Shown here: one piece after another, positions 21,995 to 30,397 of the stretch
Numbering within the stretch: position 1 is the first letter of the stretch
How the letters are laid out: each line of letters starts with the position of its first letter
From: Pseudomonas sp. REP124
GTDB taxonomy: Bacteria > Pseudomonadota > Gammaproteobacteria > Pseudomonadales > Pseudomonadaceae
Direction of reading: 5' to 3'
Assembly: GCF_020164475.1 (NCBI RefSeq)
Contig: NZ_JAIQWX010000015.1
Location: 1 to 64,000 of the forward strand
Length of the DNA stretch: 64,000 nt
Made by a program: the position numbers and the translations under genes
The notes under the pieces: model-generated
Database searches by the model: none
Told to the model about the DNA's origin: nothing
The model's input: only the letters and a program-made list of their open reading frames with translations

Positions 21995-22396
21995 GTGAGT
22001 CAGGACTTCAGTCGGGAAAAGCGTCTGCTTACTCCCCGGCATTTCAAGGCAGTCTTTGACTCCCCTACCGGCAAGGTTCCGGGGAAAAATCTCCTGCTCC
22101 TTGCGCGCAACAACGATCTCGATCACCCCCGTCTCGGGCTGGTAATCGGGAAAAAGAGCGTAAAGCTCTCCGTTGAGCGCAATCGCCTCAAACGTCTGAT
22201 GCGCGAATCGTTTCGCCTGAACCAGGATTCACTGGTCGGCTGGGACATCGTTATCGTCGCGCGCAAAGGTTTGGGCGATGTAGAAAACCCTGAATTAATT
22301 CAGCATTTCGGCAAGCTCTGGAAACGTCTGGCACGCAGCAAGCCAGTACCAGCAGTCAAAACCGAAGATGTAGGGGTAGACAGTCCGGATGCGTAA
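21995..22396 (+). CDS. rnpA: ribonuclease P protein component
   Basis: Protein subunit of RNase P that assists the catalytic RNA in tRNA 5'-end maturation. The 133-residue protein begins [20 protein letters not shown] and carries the RNP signature [13 protein letters not shown]. The start is taken as GTG at 21995. The only Shine-Dalgarno-like sequence, GGAGGT at 21991-21996, overlaps this codon, which is unusual, but no other in-frame start lies between it and the rpmH gene; translation may depend on readthrough from rpmH. The 3' end overlaps yidD by eight bases. Confidence 0.95.
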   Translation: MSQDFSREKRLLTPRHFKAVFDSPTGKVPGKNLLLLARNNDLDHPRLGLVIGKKSVKLSVERNRLKRLMRESFRLNQDSLVGWDIVIVARKGLGDVENPELIQHFGKLWKRLARSKPVPAVKTEDVGVDSPDA

Positions 22397-22634
22397 ACTG
22401 GCACTCGTTCCGATCCAGTTTTACCGCTACGCCATTAGTCCCTTGATGGCCAGTCACTGTCGTTTCTACCCCAGCTGTTCCTGCTACGCGTTGGAAGCCA
22501 TCGAAAATCATGGCCTTCTGCGCGGTGGCTGGCTGACCTTTCGTCGTCTAGGTCGCTGTCATCCGTGGAATCCCGGTGGTTATGACCCGGTTCCACCTAT
22601 CCCTACCTCCCGTTCTTCTTCGATGGCCGAGTAA
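22389..22634 (+). CDS. yidD: membrane protein insertion efficiency factor YidD
   Basis: An 81-residue protein thought to assist YidC-dependent membrane insertion. It has the conserved [20 protein letters not shown] and the motif [14 protein letters not shown], with cysteines in [11 protein letters not shown]. It overlaps the rnpA 3' end and precedes yidC by two bases, the usual linked order. Confidence 0.95.
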   Translation: MRKLALVPIQFYRYAISPLMASHCRFYPSCSCYALEAIENHGLLRGGWLTFRRLGRCHPWNPGGYDPVPPIPTSRSSSMAE

Positions 22635-22636
22635 TC

Positions 22637-24316
22637 ATGGATATCAAACGCACGATCCTGATCGTCGCCCTGGCAATCGTGTCCTACGTCATGGTTCTTA
22701 AATGGAACCAGGATTATGGCCAGGCTGCCCTGCCGACTCAGAATGTTGCTTCCAGTACGACCGCCCCGGGCCTCCCGGACACGGCAACTGGCAATAAAGC
22801 GTCCGTCAGTGACGACATTCCACACGCCGCAAACGATACCAGTGCACCTGCCGAGACTCCGGTCGCTGCAAGCACCGATCTGATCCAGGTCAAAACGGAT
22901 GTGCTGGATCTCGCCATCGATCCACAAGGTGGTGATGTCGCCCAGCTGAAACTGCCGCTGTATCCACGTCGCCAGGACCATCCGGAAATTCCTTTCCAGC
23001 TGTTCGACAATGGCAACGAGCGTACTTATCTGGCTCAGAGCGGTCTGATCGGCACCAACGGCCCGGACGCAAGTCCTGCCGGTCGTCCGGTTTACTCCTC
23101 GGAGAAGAAGGTTTATCAACTGGCTGATGGTCAGGACCAATTGGTCGTGGACCTGAAGTTCAGCAAGGACGGCGTCAACTACATCAAGCGTTTCACCCTG
23201 AAACGTGGCCTGTATGACGTGACCGTTACTTACCTGATCGACAACGAAAGCGCCCAACCCTGGTCGGGTGCGATGTTCGCGCAACTCAAGCGCGACGCCA
23301 GTTCCGATCCTTCTTCCAGCACCGCCACCGGCACTGCGACTTACCTGGGCGCCGCCCTGTGGACAAGTTCCGAGCCGTACAAGAAAGTGTCCATGAAGGA
23401 CATGGACAAGGGCGCGCTAAAAGAAAACGTCACCGGTGGCTGGGTTGCCTGGCTGCAACACTACTTCGTGACCGCATGGATTCCGGAGAAGGGCGAAAAC
23501 AATATCGTCCAGACCCGTAAAGACAGCCGCGGCAACTACATCATCGGTTACACCGGTCCATCTTTGACCGTTGCACCCGGTGCCAAGGCCGAAACCAGCG
23601 CCATTCTGTACGCCGGTCCGAAAAGCCAAGCCGTGTTGAAAGAGTTGTCCCCAGGTCTGGAACTGACCGTCGACTACGGCATTCTGTGGTTTATCGCTCA
23701 ACCGATCTTCTGGTTGCTGCAACACATCCACGCCATTGTGGGTAACTGGGGCTGGTCGATCATCTTCCTGACCATGCTGATCAAAGGGCTTTTCTTCCCT
23801 CTGTCGGCTGCCAGCTACAAATCCATGGCGCGCATGCGTGCAGTGGCCCCGAAACTGGCTGCGCTGAAAGAGCAACATGGCGACGACCGGCAGAAAATGT
23901 CGCAAGCCATGATGGAGCTGTACAAGAAAGAGAAGATCAATCCGCTGGGTGGTTGCTTGCCAATCCTCGTGCAGATGCCGGTTTTCCTCTCGCTTTACTG
24001 GGTTCTGCTGGAAAGCGTGGAAATGCGCCAGGCGCCGTTCATGCTGTGGATTACTGACCTGTCGATCAAGGATCCGTTCTTCATTCTGCCGATCATCATG
24101 GGTGCAACCATGTTCATCCAGCAGCAGTTGAACCCGACTCCACCGGATCCGATGCAGGCCAAGGTGATGAAGCTGATGCCAATCATCTTCACCTTCTTCT
24201 TCCTGTGGTTCCCGGCCGGTCTGGTGCTGTACTGGGTAGTGAACAACTGCCTGTCGATCGCCCAACAGTGGTACATCACTCGTAAGATCGAAGCGGCTAC
24301 CAAAGCAGCTGCCTGA
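22637..24316 (+). CDS. yidC: membrane protein insertase YidC
   Basis: Inner-membrane insertase that works with SecYEG or alone. The 559-residue protein has the Gram-negative layout: an N-terminal membrane anchor (TILIVALAIVSYVMVLKW), a large periplasmic domain (about 60-340) and a C-terminal five-helix core with the conserved SYKSMARMRAVAPKLAALKE and GGCLPILVQMPVFLSLYWVL. ATP synthase subunit c, a known Sec-independent YidC substrate, is encoded 12 kb downstream. Confidence 0.97.
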   Translation: MDIKRTILIVALAIVSYVMVLKWNQDYGQAALPTQNVASSTTAPGLPDTATGNKASVSDDIPHAANDTSAPAETPVAASTDLIQVKTDVLDLAIDPQGGDVAQLKLPLYPRRQDHPEIPFQLFDNGNERTYLAQSGLIGTNGPDASPAGRPVYSSEKKVYQLADGQDQLVVDLKFSKDGVNYIKRFTLKRGLYDVTVTYLIDNESAQPWSGAMFAQLKRDASSDPSSSTATGTATYLGAALWTSSEPYKKVSMKDMDKGALKENVTGGWVAWLQHYFVTAWIPEKGENNIVQTRKDSRGNYIIGYTGPSLTVAPGAKAETSAILYAGPKSQAVLKELSPGLELTVDYGILWFIAQPIFWLLQHIHAIVGNWGWSIIFLTMLIKGLFFPLSAASYKSMARMRAVAPKLAALKEQHGDDRQKMSQAMMELYKKEKINPLGGCLPILVQMPVFLSLYWVLLESVEMRQAPFMLWITDLSIKDPFFILPIIMGATMFIQQQLNPTPPDPMQAKVMKLMPIIFTFFFLWFPAGLVLYWVVNNCLSIAQQWYITRKIEAATKAAA

Positions 24317-24338
24317 TTTACACTGTGGATAACCACTC

Positions 24339-24363
24339 AAAACGCCCCCTAGTGGGGCGTTTT
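24339..24363 (+). terminator. rho-independent terminator after yidC
   Basis: Hairpin AAAACGCCCC and GGGGCGTTTT around a five-base loop. An exact DnaA box (24324-24332) lies just upstream of it. Confidence 0.82.
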
Positions 24364-24395
24364 GCTATCTGTCTTTTTTGTCTGGATACCGGTTT

Positions 24396-25766
24396 ATGAG
24401 TGCTCCCCGCGAAACCATCGCCGCTGTCGCCACCGCTCAAGGCCGTGGCGGTGTCGGTATCGTCCGTATTTCCGGGCCGCTGGCCAGCGTTGCGGCCCAA
24501 GCCTTCACCGGCCGCGAACTCAAGCCGCGATTTGCCCACTATGGTCCGTTCCTGGGTGAAAACGACGAAGTGCTGGACGAGGGAATCGCGCTGTATTTCC
24601 CGGGGCCGAACTCGTTTACCGGCGAAGACGTGCTGGAACTGCAGGGCCATGGCGGGCCGATTGTTCTGGATATGCTGCTCACTCGCTGCCTCGAACTGGG
24701 TTGCCGTCTGGCCCGCCCCGGCGAATTCAGCGAACGCGCATTCCTCAATGACAAACTCGACCTGGCCCAGGCTGAAGCCATCGCCGACCTGATCGAAGCC
24801 AGTTCTGCACAGGCTGCGCGTAATGCTCTGCGTTCGCTGCAAGGCGCTTTTTCAGCGCGTGTGCATAACCTCACAGAACAGTTGATCGGCTTGCGCATCT
24901 ACGTTGAGGCGGCAATCGACTTCCCGGAAGAAGAAATTGACTTCCTTGCCGATGGCCATGTGTTGAGCATGCTCGACAAGGTACGTGGCGAGTTGTCCAC
25001 AGTGATCCGTGAAGCAGGACAGGGCGCGTTGCTCCGTGATGGCATGACGGTGGTGATCGCCGGTCGACCGAATGCCGGCAAATCGAGTCTGCTCAACGCA
25101 TTGGCCGGCCGCGAAGCTGCGATCGTCACCGAAATTGCAGGCACGACACGAGACGTTCTTCGCGAACATATCCACATCGACGGCATGCCGCTGCACGTTG
25201 TTGATACGGCAGGCTTGCGCGATACCGATGATCATGTGGAAAAGATCGGTGTAGAGCGGGCATTGAAAGCCATTGGCGAGGCAGATCGCGTCTTGCTGGT
25301 CGTCGATGCGACGGCGCCCGAAGCACTCGATCCTTTTGCGCTGTGGCCAGAGTTTCTCGAAACCCGTCCGGACCCTGCGAAAGTCACACTGATCCGCAAC
25401 AAAGCCGATCTGACCGGGGAAGCCATTGCCCTGGATGTCAGCGACGATGGCCATGTCACCATCAGTCTGAGCGCTAAATCTGCAGGGGACGGTCTGGAAC
25501 TGCTGCGCGATCACCTCAAGGCCTGCATGGGTTATGAACAGACTTCGGAAAGCAGCTTCAGTGCCCGTCGGCGTCACCTCGAGGCATTGCGCCACGCCAG
25601 CGATTCGCTTGAGCACGGCCGTTCCCAGCTGACCCTGGCAGGTGCCGGAGAGTTGTTGGCCGAAGATTTGCGCCAGGCGCAGCAATTTCTGGGAGAAATC
25701 ACCGGTGCATTCAGCTCCGATGATTTGCTCGGGCGAATCTTTTCCAGTTTCTGCATTGGCAAATGA
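24396..25766 (+). CDS. mnmE: tRNA modification GTPase MnmE
   Basis: With MnmG it forms the complex that adds the carboxymethylaminomethyl group to the wobble uridine of certain tRNAs. The 456-residue protein has an N-terminal tetrahydrofolate-binding domain ([19 protein letters not shown]), a central G domain ([21 protein letters not shown]) and the essential C-terminal CIGK. The ATG at 24396 gives the family's usual start [10 protein letters not shown]; an in-frame ATG at 24378 is also possible. Its partner mnmG lies 4.6 kb downstream, separated by an iron-uptake cassette. Confidence 0.96.
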   Translation: MSAPRETIAAVATAQGRGGVGIVRISGPLASVAAQAFTGRELKPRFAHYGPFLGENDEVLDEGIALYFPGPNSFTGEDVLELQGHGGPIVLDMLLTRCLELGCRLARPGEFSERAFLNDKLDLAQAEAIADLIEASSAQAARNALRSLQGAFSARVHNLTEQLIGLRIYVEAAIDFPEEEIDFLADGHVLSMLDKVRGELSTVIREAGQGALLRDGMTVVIAGRPNAGKSSLLNALAGREAAIVTEIAGTTRDVLREHIHIDGMPLHVVDTAGLRDTDDHVEKIGVERALKAIGEADRVLLVVDATAPEALDPFALWPEFLETRPDPAKVTLIRNKADLTGEAIALDVSDDGHVTISLSAKSAGDGLELLRDHLKACMGYEQTSESSFSARRRHLEALRHASDSLEHGRSQLTLAGAGELLAEDLRQAQQFLGEITGAFSSDDLLGRIFSSFCIGK

Positions 25767-25770
25767 CAGA

Positions 25771-25806
25771 GCGAGCTGTGGAGAAGTTATCCACAGCTCG
25801 CTTTTT
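25771..25806 (+). terminator. mnmE terminator containing a DnaA box
   Basis: Hairpin with 12-base arms GCGAGCTGTGGA (25771-25782) and TCCACAGCTCGC (25790-25801) followed by five T. The right arm and loop include an exact DnaA box at 25787-25795. It lies in a 45-base gap between the convergent mnmE and TonB receptor genes. Confidence 0.82.
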
Positions 25807-25811
25807 GCGAC

Positions 25812-28247
25812 TTACCAGTTGTAAGAGACTGATCCCAGGAAGGTACGGTCTTCACCCCAGTAACAGCGGCCCGCATCGTTACAACCTGACACGTATTCTT
25901 TGTCGAAGAGGTTTTTCGCATTCAGGTCCACGGTCCAATGGCGATCGATCTGATAACCGATGGCCGCATCCACCAAAGTGACATCGCCAGCATCGAGTTT
26001 TCCGTACAGGGAAGGCGAGGTGTAGGCGAATGCGCTGTCGAAGTAGCGAATCCCGCCGCCCACATACAGTCCCTTGAGGCTGCTCTCAAGAAAACGATAC
26101 TTGGCCCACACCGAAGCCTGGTTGCGCGGCACGCCGGTCATTTGATGATCCTTGACCAGTGAGGTTGGCGAATCCTTGGTAATCCGCGCATCGGTGTAGG
26201 TGTAGGCTGCCGTCACATTGAGGTTCGGCGTCAGGTTGCTGTTGAGTTCAAGTTCGACACCCTTGGAACGGCTTTCGCCGACCTGGCGATAGGTGGATGT
26301 GGTCGCGTCGAAATAGGTGTCGTCTTTCTTGCGCAGGTCATACACAGACGCGGTGAAGGCGGTGTCCCAACCGACAGGTTCGTATTTGAGCCCTACTTCA
26401 TATTGGCTGCTGGTGATCGGGTCCAATGGTTGGCCGGCATTGGAGATCTGCTGAACCGGGACAAAGGCTGTGGAATAGCTGACATACGGGGTCAGGCCGT
26501 TGTCGAACTGGTACATCACGCCGCCCTGGTAAGTGAACTTCTTGTCCTCGGAGCTGATGTTACCGGCGCTGGCCACCTTGTCGCGGAAATCACTGTCGAC
26601 CCAGTCCTGACGGCCACCGAGCAGGAACAGCCAGTGGTCATACTTGCTCTGAAGCTGTGCATAAACGCCCTTCATCTGCTGTTCCAGCAAGGTGTTCTGC
26701 ACAGCAATCGGCGTCGTCGGATCACGCAGGTACACCGGGTTGTAGATATCGATCGGCCCCACCAGCCCGGCATTCCAGTCCTGATTGAATGAGGTGCGGT
26801 CAAAGCTGCCACCAAACAGCACGGTGTTTTCCAGCCCTCCCAGCTGGAATTTGCCTTCCAGCTGGTTATCCAGCGAGTACACCATCGATTTGTTGAAGCG
26901 ATCGTAGGCGGTCATGTTCACACGCGTGCCGAAACCCGCGTTGTTCAAGTTGCCTGGCCAGGTCTCATGGCGGGTGATGCGTGACTGCATGTAGCGCGAG
27001 TTCTGCCGGAACTGCCAGTCATCATTGAAGCTGTGACTGAATTCGTAACCGGTACTCCAGGTTTCACGCTCGAAGGTATTCCAGTCCGGATCGCCAAGCA
27101 TGGTGTCCTTGGATAACTTGCCGTTGGGGTTCTTCAGCAAGGTGCCGGCGGCCGGCAGGCCGAGCTCCATATTGGTGTGATCCTTCTGGTAGCTGGCCAG
27201 CAGGGTCAAGGTATTGAAGTCATCGAAATTCAGGGTCAGGGAAGGGGCGATGTAGATGCGATCGTCCGGCACATGTTTGGTCTGGGTGTCAGCGTTGCGC
27301 CCCAGCATCACCACCCGACCGAGCACGTTTTCGTTGTCGTTCAGCGGTCCGGAAACATCGACGCCCAGCTGCCGGCGGTTGTTCGAACCATAGCTGAGTT
27401 GAATCTCGCCCTGAGGTGCAGCGGTGGGGCGCTTGCTTACCAGATTGACCAGTCCGCCCGGCGCGTTCTCACCATAGAGCAGCGAAGACGGTCCGCGGAA
27501 CACTTCAACCCGTTCAAGACCATAGGGCTCGGTGGTGGTGTCGTACCGATTGCCCTGGACTCGCAAGCCATCGCGCAGCAGGCCATAACCGTAATCCGTT
27601 GCGTTGAAACCGCGAATGTAGAACAGGTCGCCGGCCAGGCTATCCCCCGCGGCAAACGGCGGCGCGAAGATACCCGGCACATAGCCCAGGACATCAGTCA
27701 GGGTCTGGGATTTCTGATCCTTCATGCGTTGAGCGGTGACGACCGAAATCGACCGCGGGGTTTCCGACAGCGGCGTGCTGGTTTTGGTGCCGATCCGGCT
27801 GTCGTTCGCCTTGTAGCCCTTGTCTTCGGAGTAATCCAGATTCATGTCATTCGGTTGCTGACCATTAATGTTGGTCGCACCGAGTACCAGCGAGCCGGCT
27901 TCCGGCAGCGGCTGCAGAATGTAACTGTCGGGCCCCTGCGGGACGGCCTGCAATCCTGAGCCTTGCAACAGAATCGCAAAGCCCTGTTCGATCGAGTAAC
28001 TGCCGACCACACCCTGAGTGCGCAGATTCGCAGTCTGTTGGGGGGAGAACGACAGGATCACATTGGCCGCGGAAGCGAATTGACTCAGGGCGTTATCCAG
28101 CGGGCCGGCCGCAATGGCGTAGCGCTGCATGGCATCGGCGGCCATGGCGTGAGGAATGATCAGTGGATAACTCGCAGCGCTGGTCAGCAGCAAACTGTAG
28201 GCAATGCAGTGGGGAGTGAAACGCTTACGCAAGATCGGGAGTCGCAT
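25812..28247 (-). CDS. TonB-dependent siderophore receptor with STN signalling domain
   Basis: Outer-membrane ferric-siderophore importer of 811 residues. A signal peptide (CIAYSLLLTSAASYPLIIPH ending in HAMAADA) is followed by an STN/secretin short domain (YAIAAGPLDNALSQFASAAN), the N-terminal signalling module of FpvA/FecA-type transducers. A plug domain (SISVVTAQRMKDQKSQTLTD, then VEVFRGPSSLLYGENAPGG) and a beta barrel end in SVSYNW, with Trp as the last residue. It is third in a sigma-FecR-receptor series on the minus strand. The STN domain and the neighbours point to cell-surface signalling; the siderophore is unknown. Confidence 0.93.
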   Translation of the reverse strand: MRLPILRKRFTPHCIAYSLLLTSAASYPLIIPHAMAADAMQRYAIAAGPLDNALSQFASAANVILSFSPQQTANLRTQGVVGSYSIEQGFAILLQGSGLQAVPQGPDSYILQPLPEAGSLVLGATNINGQQPNDMNLDYSEDKGYKANDSRIGTKTSTPLSETPRSISVVTAQRMKDQKSQTLTDVLGYVPGIFAPPFAAGDSLAGDLFYIRGFNATDYGYGLLRDGLRVQGNRYDTTTEPYGLERVEVFRGPSSLLYGENAPGGLVNLVSKRPTAAPQGEIQLSYGSNNRRQLGVDVSGPLNDNENVLGRVVMLGRNADTQTKHVPDDRIYIAPSLTLNFDDFNTLTLLASYQKDHTNMELGLPAAGTLLKNPNGKLSKDTMLGDPDWNTFERETWSTGYEFSHSFNDDWQFRQNSRYMQSRITRHETWPGNLNNAGFGTRVNMTAYDRFNKSMVYSLDNQLEGKFQLGGLENTVLFGGSFDRTSFNQDWNAGLVGPIDIYNPVYLRDPTTPIAVQNTLLEQQMKGVYAQLQSKYDHWLFLLGGRQDWVDSDFRDKVASAGNISSEDKKFTYQGGVMYQFDNGLTPYVSYSTAFVPVQQISNAGQPLDPITSSQYEVGLKYEPVGWDTAFTASVYDLRKKDDTYFDATTSTYRQVGESRSKGVELELNSNLTPNLNVTAAYTYTDARITKDSPTSLVKDHQMTGVPRNQASVWAKYRFLESSLKGLYVGGGIRYFDSAFAYTSPSLYGKLDAGDVTLVDAAIGYQIDRHWTVDLNAKNLFDKEYVSGCNDAGRCYWGEDRTFLGSVSYNW

Positions 28248-28355
28248 GAGTAGGAAAGCCCTGAAGGTGGCAAAAGCCGCGTGGATCGCGATTACCTGTA
28301 GGGCCGTTACAGGAAAAAAAAAGATAACCCTGTGGCGGATTTTTTTCCGGGTCGG

Positions 28356-29300
28356 TTAGCTGACTCGTTTGATCGACACCCAGTAACGGGTGAAGTAGCT
28401 GACGCTGACGGGCAATGAGGCTTGAAGGTTGGCCAGGACTGCATCCGTCGAGTCCAGCCGAAAGGTTCCGGATACACGCAGACGCGCCGCGCTTTCGTCA
28501 CAGTGCAGAATTCCGGAGCGGTACCGGCCCAGCTCAGCGATCACATCCCCCAGGCGGGCATCGAGGACGATCAGTTGCCCGTTGATCCAGGCCGCTTCGG
28601 TTGATCGATAAGGATGGGTTGCGCCCACGCCGAGACTGTCGAAATCCGCACCTTCGCCGGCCACCAGCAGGCGTGCCTGTTCAGGCTGATCGCCTGGTTG
28701 AACGCTGACACGATCTTCAAGGACGCCGATTCGCGATGATCCGGATAACTGTCGAACCGAGAAACGCGTGCCCAAGGCCCTGATTCGCCCTTGGCGGGTT
28801 TCGACGAAAAACGGCCGCTGATCACCGAGCTTGCCGGTGCTGACGAGAATTTCCCCTTCTCGCAAACGGATCAATCGCTGCTCGCCATCGAACAGCACAT
28901 CGATGGCGGTACCGGTATTGAGATGAATCCGGGTGCCATCGGCGAACTCGATCCTGCGTCGCTGGCCGACTTTGGTCCGGTAATCCGCCCAGACATTGCC
29001 CAATGAAGTGTGCTGCTGAACGTTCCAGCCCAGATAACCGGTGCCGGCAAGAATCAGAAGCAGTTTGAGTACCTGGCGACGTTGTTGGGTTGAGGACAAT
29101 GCCCGCCGGGAGAGATCGCGAGATCCGCCGATATGGCGCTGGATTCTTTCCATCTGATTCCACGCCGCCAGATGCGCAGGACTGCTGTCGAGCCAGTGCT
29201 GCCACGCCTGACGTTGCGCGGCTGTCGGCGGCTCGGCCTGAAACTGCACATACCAGCTGGCAGCGGCTTCGAAGATTTTGCGATCCGGTGCGGCAGACAT
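28356..29300 (-). CDS. FecR-family sigma factor regulator
   Basis: Inner-membrane protein that relays the receptor's signal to the ECF sigma factor. The 314 residues have a cytoplasmic DUF4880-like N-terminus (KIFEAAASWYVQFQAEPPTA), one membrane segment (VLKLLLILAGTGYLGW, about 80-95), and the periplasmic FecR domain with VGQRRRIEFADGTRIHLNTG and a C-terminal STN-binding part. The start ATG overlaps the sigma factor stop by one base (TGATG), indicating translational coupling. An in-frame start 27 bases upstream is less likely. Confidence 0.92.
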   Translation of the reverse strand: MSAAPDRKIFEAAASWYVQFQAEPPTAAQRQAWQHWLDSSPAHLAAWNQMERIQRHIGGSRDLSRRALSSTQQRRQVLKLLLILAGTGYLGWNVQQHTSLGNVWADYRTKVGQRRRIEFADGTRIHLNTGTAIDVLFDGEQRLIRLREGEILVSTGKLGDQRPFFVETRQGRIRALGTRFSVRQLSGSSRIGVLEDRVSVQPGDQPEQARLLVAGEGADFDSLGVGATHPYRSTEAAWINGQLIVLDARLGDVIAELGRYRSGILHCDESAARLRVSGTFRLDSTDAVLANLQASLPVSVSYFTRYWVSIKRVS

Positions 29301-29806
29301 CAAAGCCCCGCCATGATCATCGAACATTCGGTCAGTGCGCGAATCATGTGTTTCTTCACGGTGGTCAGCGAAATCTTCAGTTGAGTGGCGATCTGTTGAT
29401 AAGTCAGCCCCTCGATCTGCGACAACATGAAGATTTGTCGTGCCCGGGCGCCGAGATCGGACAGTGCCTTATCCACAGCGATCAGGGTTTCGATGATCAA
29501 CGCCCTGTCTTCTTCACTGATCTGGGTGGCCTCGGGGCGTGCTGCGAGGGTTTCCAGATAAGCCACCTCTATCGCGCGCCGGCGATAGCGGTCGATCACC
29601 AATCCCCTTGCCACCGTCGTCAGATAATCTCGCGGCTCCCGAATCTGGCTCGCATCCCGCGAACCGAGAATTCGCACAAACGTATCGTGGGCAACGTCCG
29701 CCGCATCGCAGGCGTTATTCAGTCTTCCCCTCAACCATCCAAACAGCCACGAATGGTGCTGAACGTAGATTCGCTCGATTGCTGAGGTGTGGGATGGCAT
29801 GGGCAT
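29300..29806 (-). CDS. ECF RNA polymerase sigma factor, FecI/iron-starvation type
   Basis: A 168-residue extracytoplasmic-function sigma factor. Region 2 spans residues about 10-75 (NACDAADVAHDTFVRILGSR, then IREPRDYLTTVARGLVIDRY) and region 4 spans about 110-165 (QIFMLSQIEGLTYQQIATQL, then TTVKKHMIRAL). Such factors direct transcription of the adjacent receptor gene when the siderophore is bound. An in-frame ATG at 29800 is an alternative start. A Fur-box-like palindrome 19 bases upstream suggests iron repression. Confidence 0.93.
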   Translation of the reverse strand: MPMPSHTSAIERIYVQHHSWLFGWLRGRLNNACDAADVAHDTFVRILGSRDASQIREPRDYLTTVARGLVIDRYRRRAIEVAYLETLAARPEATQISEEDRALIIETLIAVDKALSDLGARARQIFMLSQIEGLTYQQIATQLKISLTTVKKHMIRALTECSMIMAGL

Positions 29807-29824
29807 GAGGAGGGAAGGGTTGGT

Positions 29825-29846
29825 TAATGATAATAGATATTATTAG
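29825..29846 (-). promoter_or_regulatory. Fur-box-like site upstream of the sigma factor gene
   Basis: AATGATAATAGATATTATT (29826-29844) matches the A/T-rich GATAAT-type Fur palindrome at most positions and lies 19 bases upstream of the sigma gene start. It fits iron-dependent repression of the cassette. Confidence 0.7.
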
Positions 29847-30397
29847 CTTTTGTTACAGATCCCCACAATAGCCTCCTGCGTACCTTCGGACGACGACTCG
29901 ATGGCTTTCTTTGCGATAGCCGACGACTTTTCCCCTGCACGAGAAATTTTTTTGCCTCGGATTTCAATGATCCGTGCGAATTTCTGTGGATTAAGCCCTG
30001 TGAATAACCGCAGCTAAGGACGGTTGATAACAGAGCGTGAAAACTGAACATAACTGCCTCTGTGGATAACCATCACTTTGATCCACAGGTTTAAACCGGT
30101 TATCCAAGGGCCTCATTGACACATGGGCACAGGGTTATGAATCTCTGTACACAGCGGATATAAAGGCATACATCAATCTATCCACAGATATGAGGTGCAC
30201 TAGAAATAAACATAAAAACAAAGATTCTATAAATTTCTCTCTTTTTAATTTCTATAACTCCGACTTCTCCACAACTGGTTAAATTTTGTGCAAAGGGTTC
30301 TTTAGGAAGGGCGAAGTCCCTATACTTGCCGACCAGGTCCAGAAACCTGAGCCCAACTATTCCTGAATTACCTACTTAAGCAGGCACGAGGTGCGTG
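29847..30397. other. mnmG upstream region with DnaA boxes and AT-rich stretch
   Basis: A 550-base gene-free stretch. It holds one exact DnaA box (30061-30069, reverse) and near matches at 29984-29992 (TGTGGATTA), 29998-30006 (TGTGAATAA) and 30178-30186 (CTATCCACA). It is followed by an AT-rich tract at about 30200-30290. The layout parallels the dnaA-rpmH origin and the gidA side of the E. coli origin. The mnmG promoter must also lie here. No open reading frame with recognisable content was found. Confidence 0.6.

Noticed and set aside
28294..28312. CCTGTA/TACAGG hairpin between the fecR and receptor genes as a terminator
   Set aside because: The T-run on the minus strand comes before the stem, not after it, so it does not fit termination of fecR.
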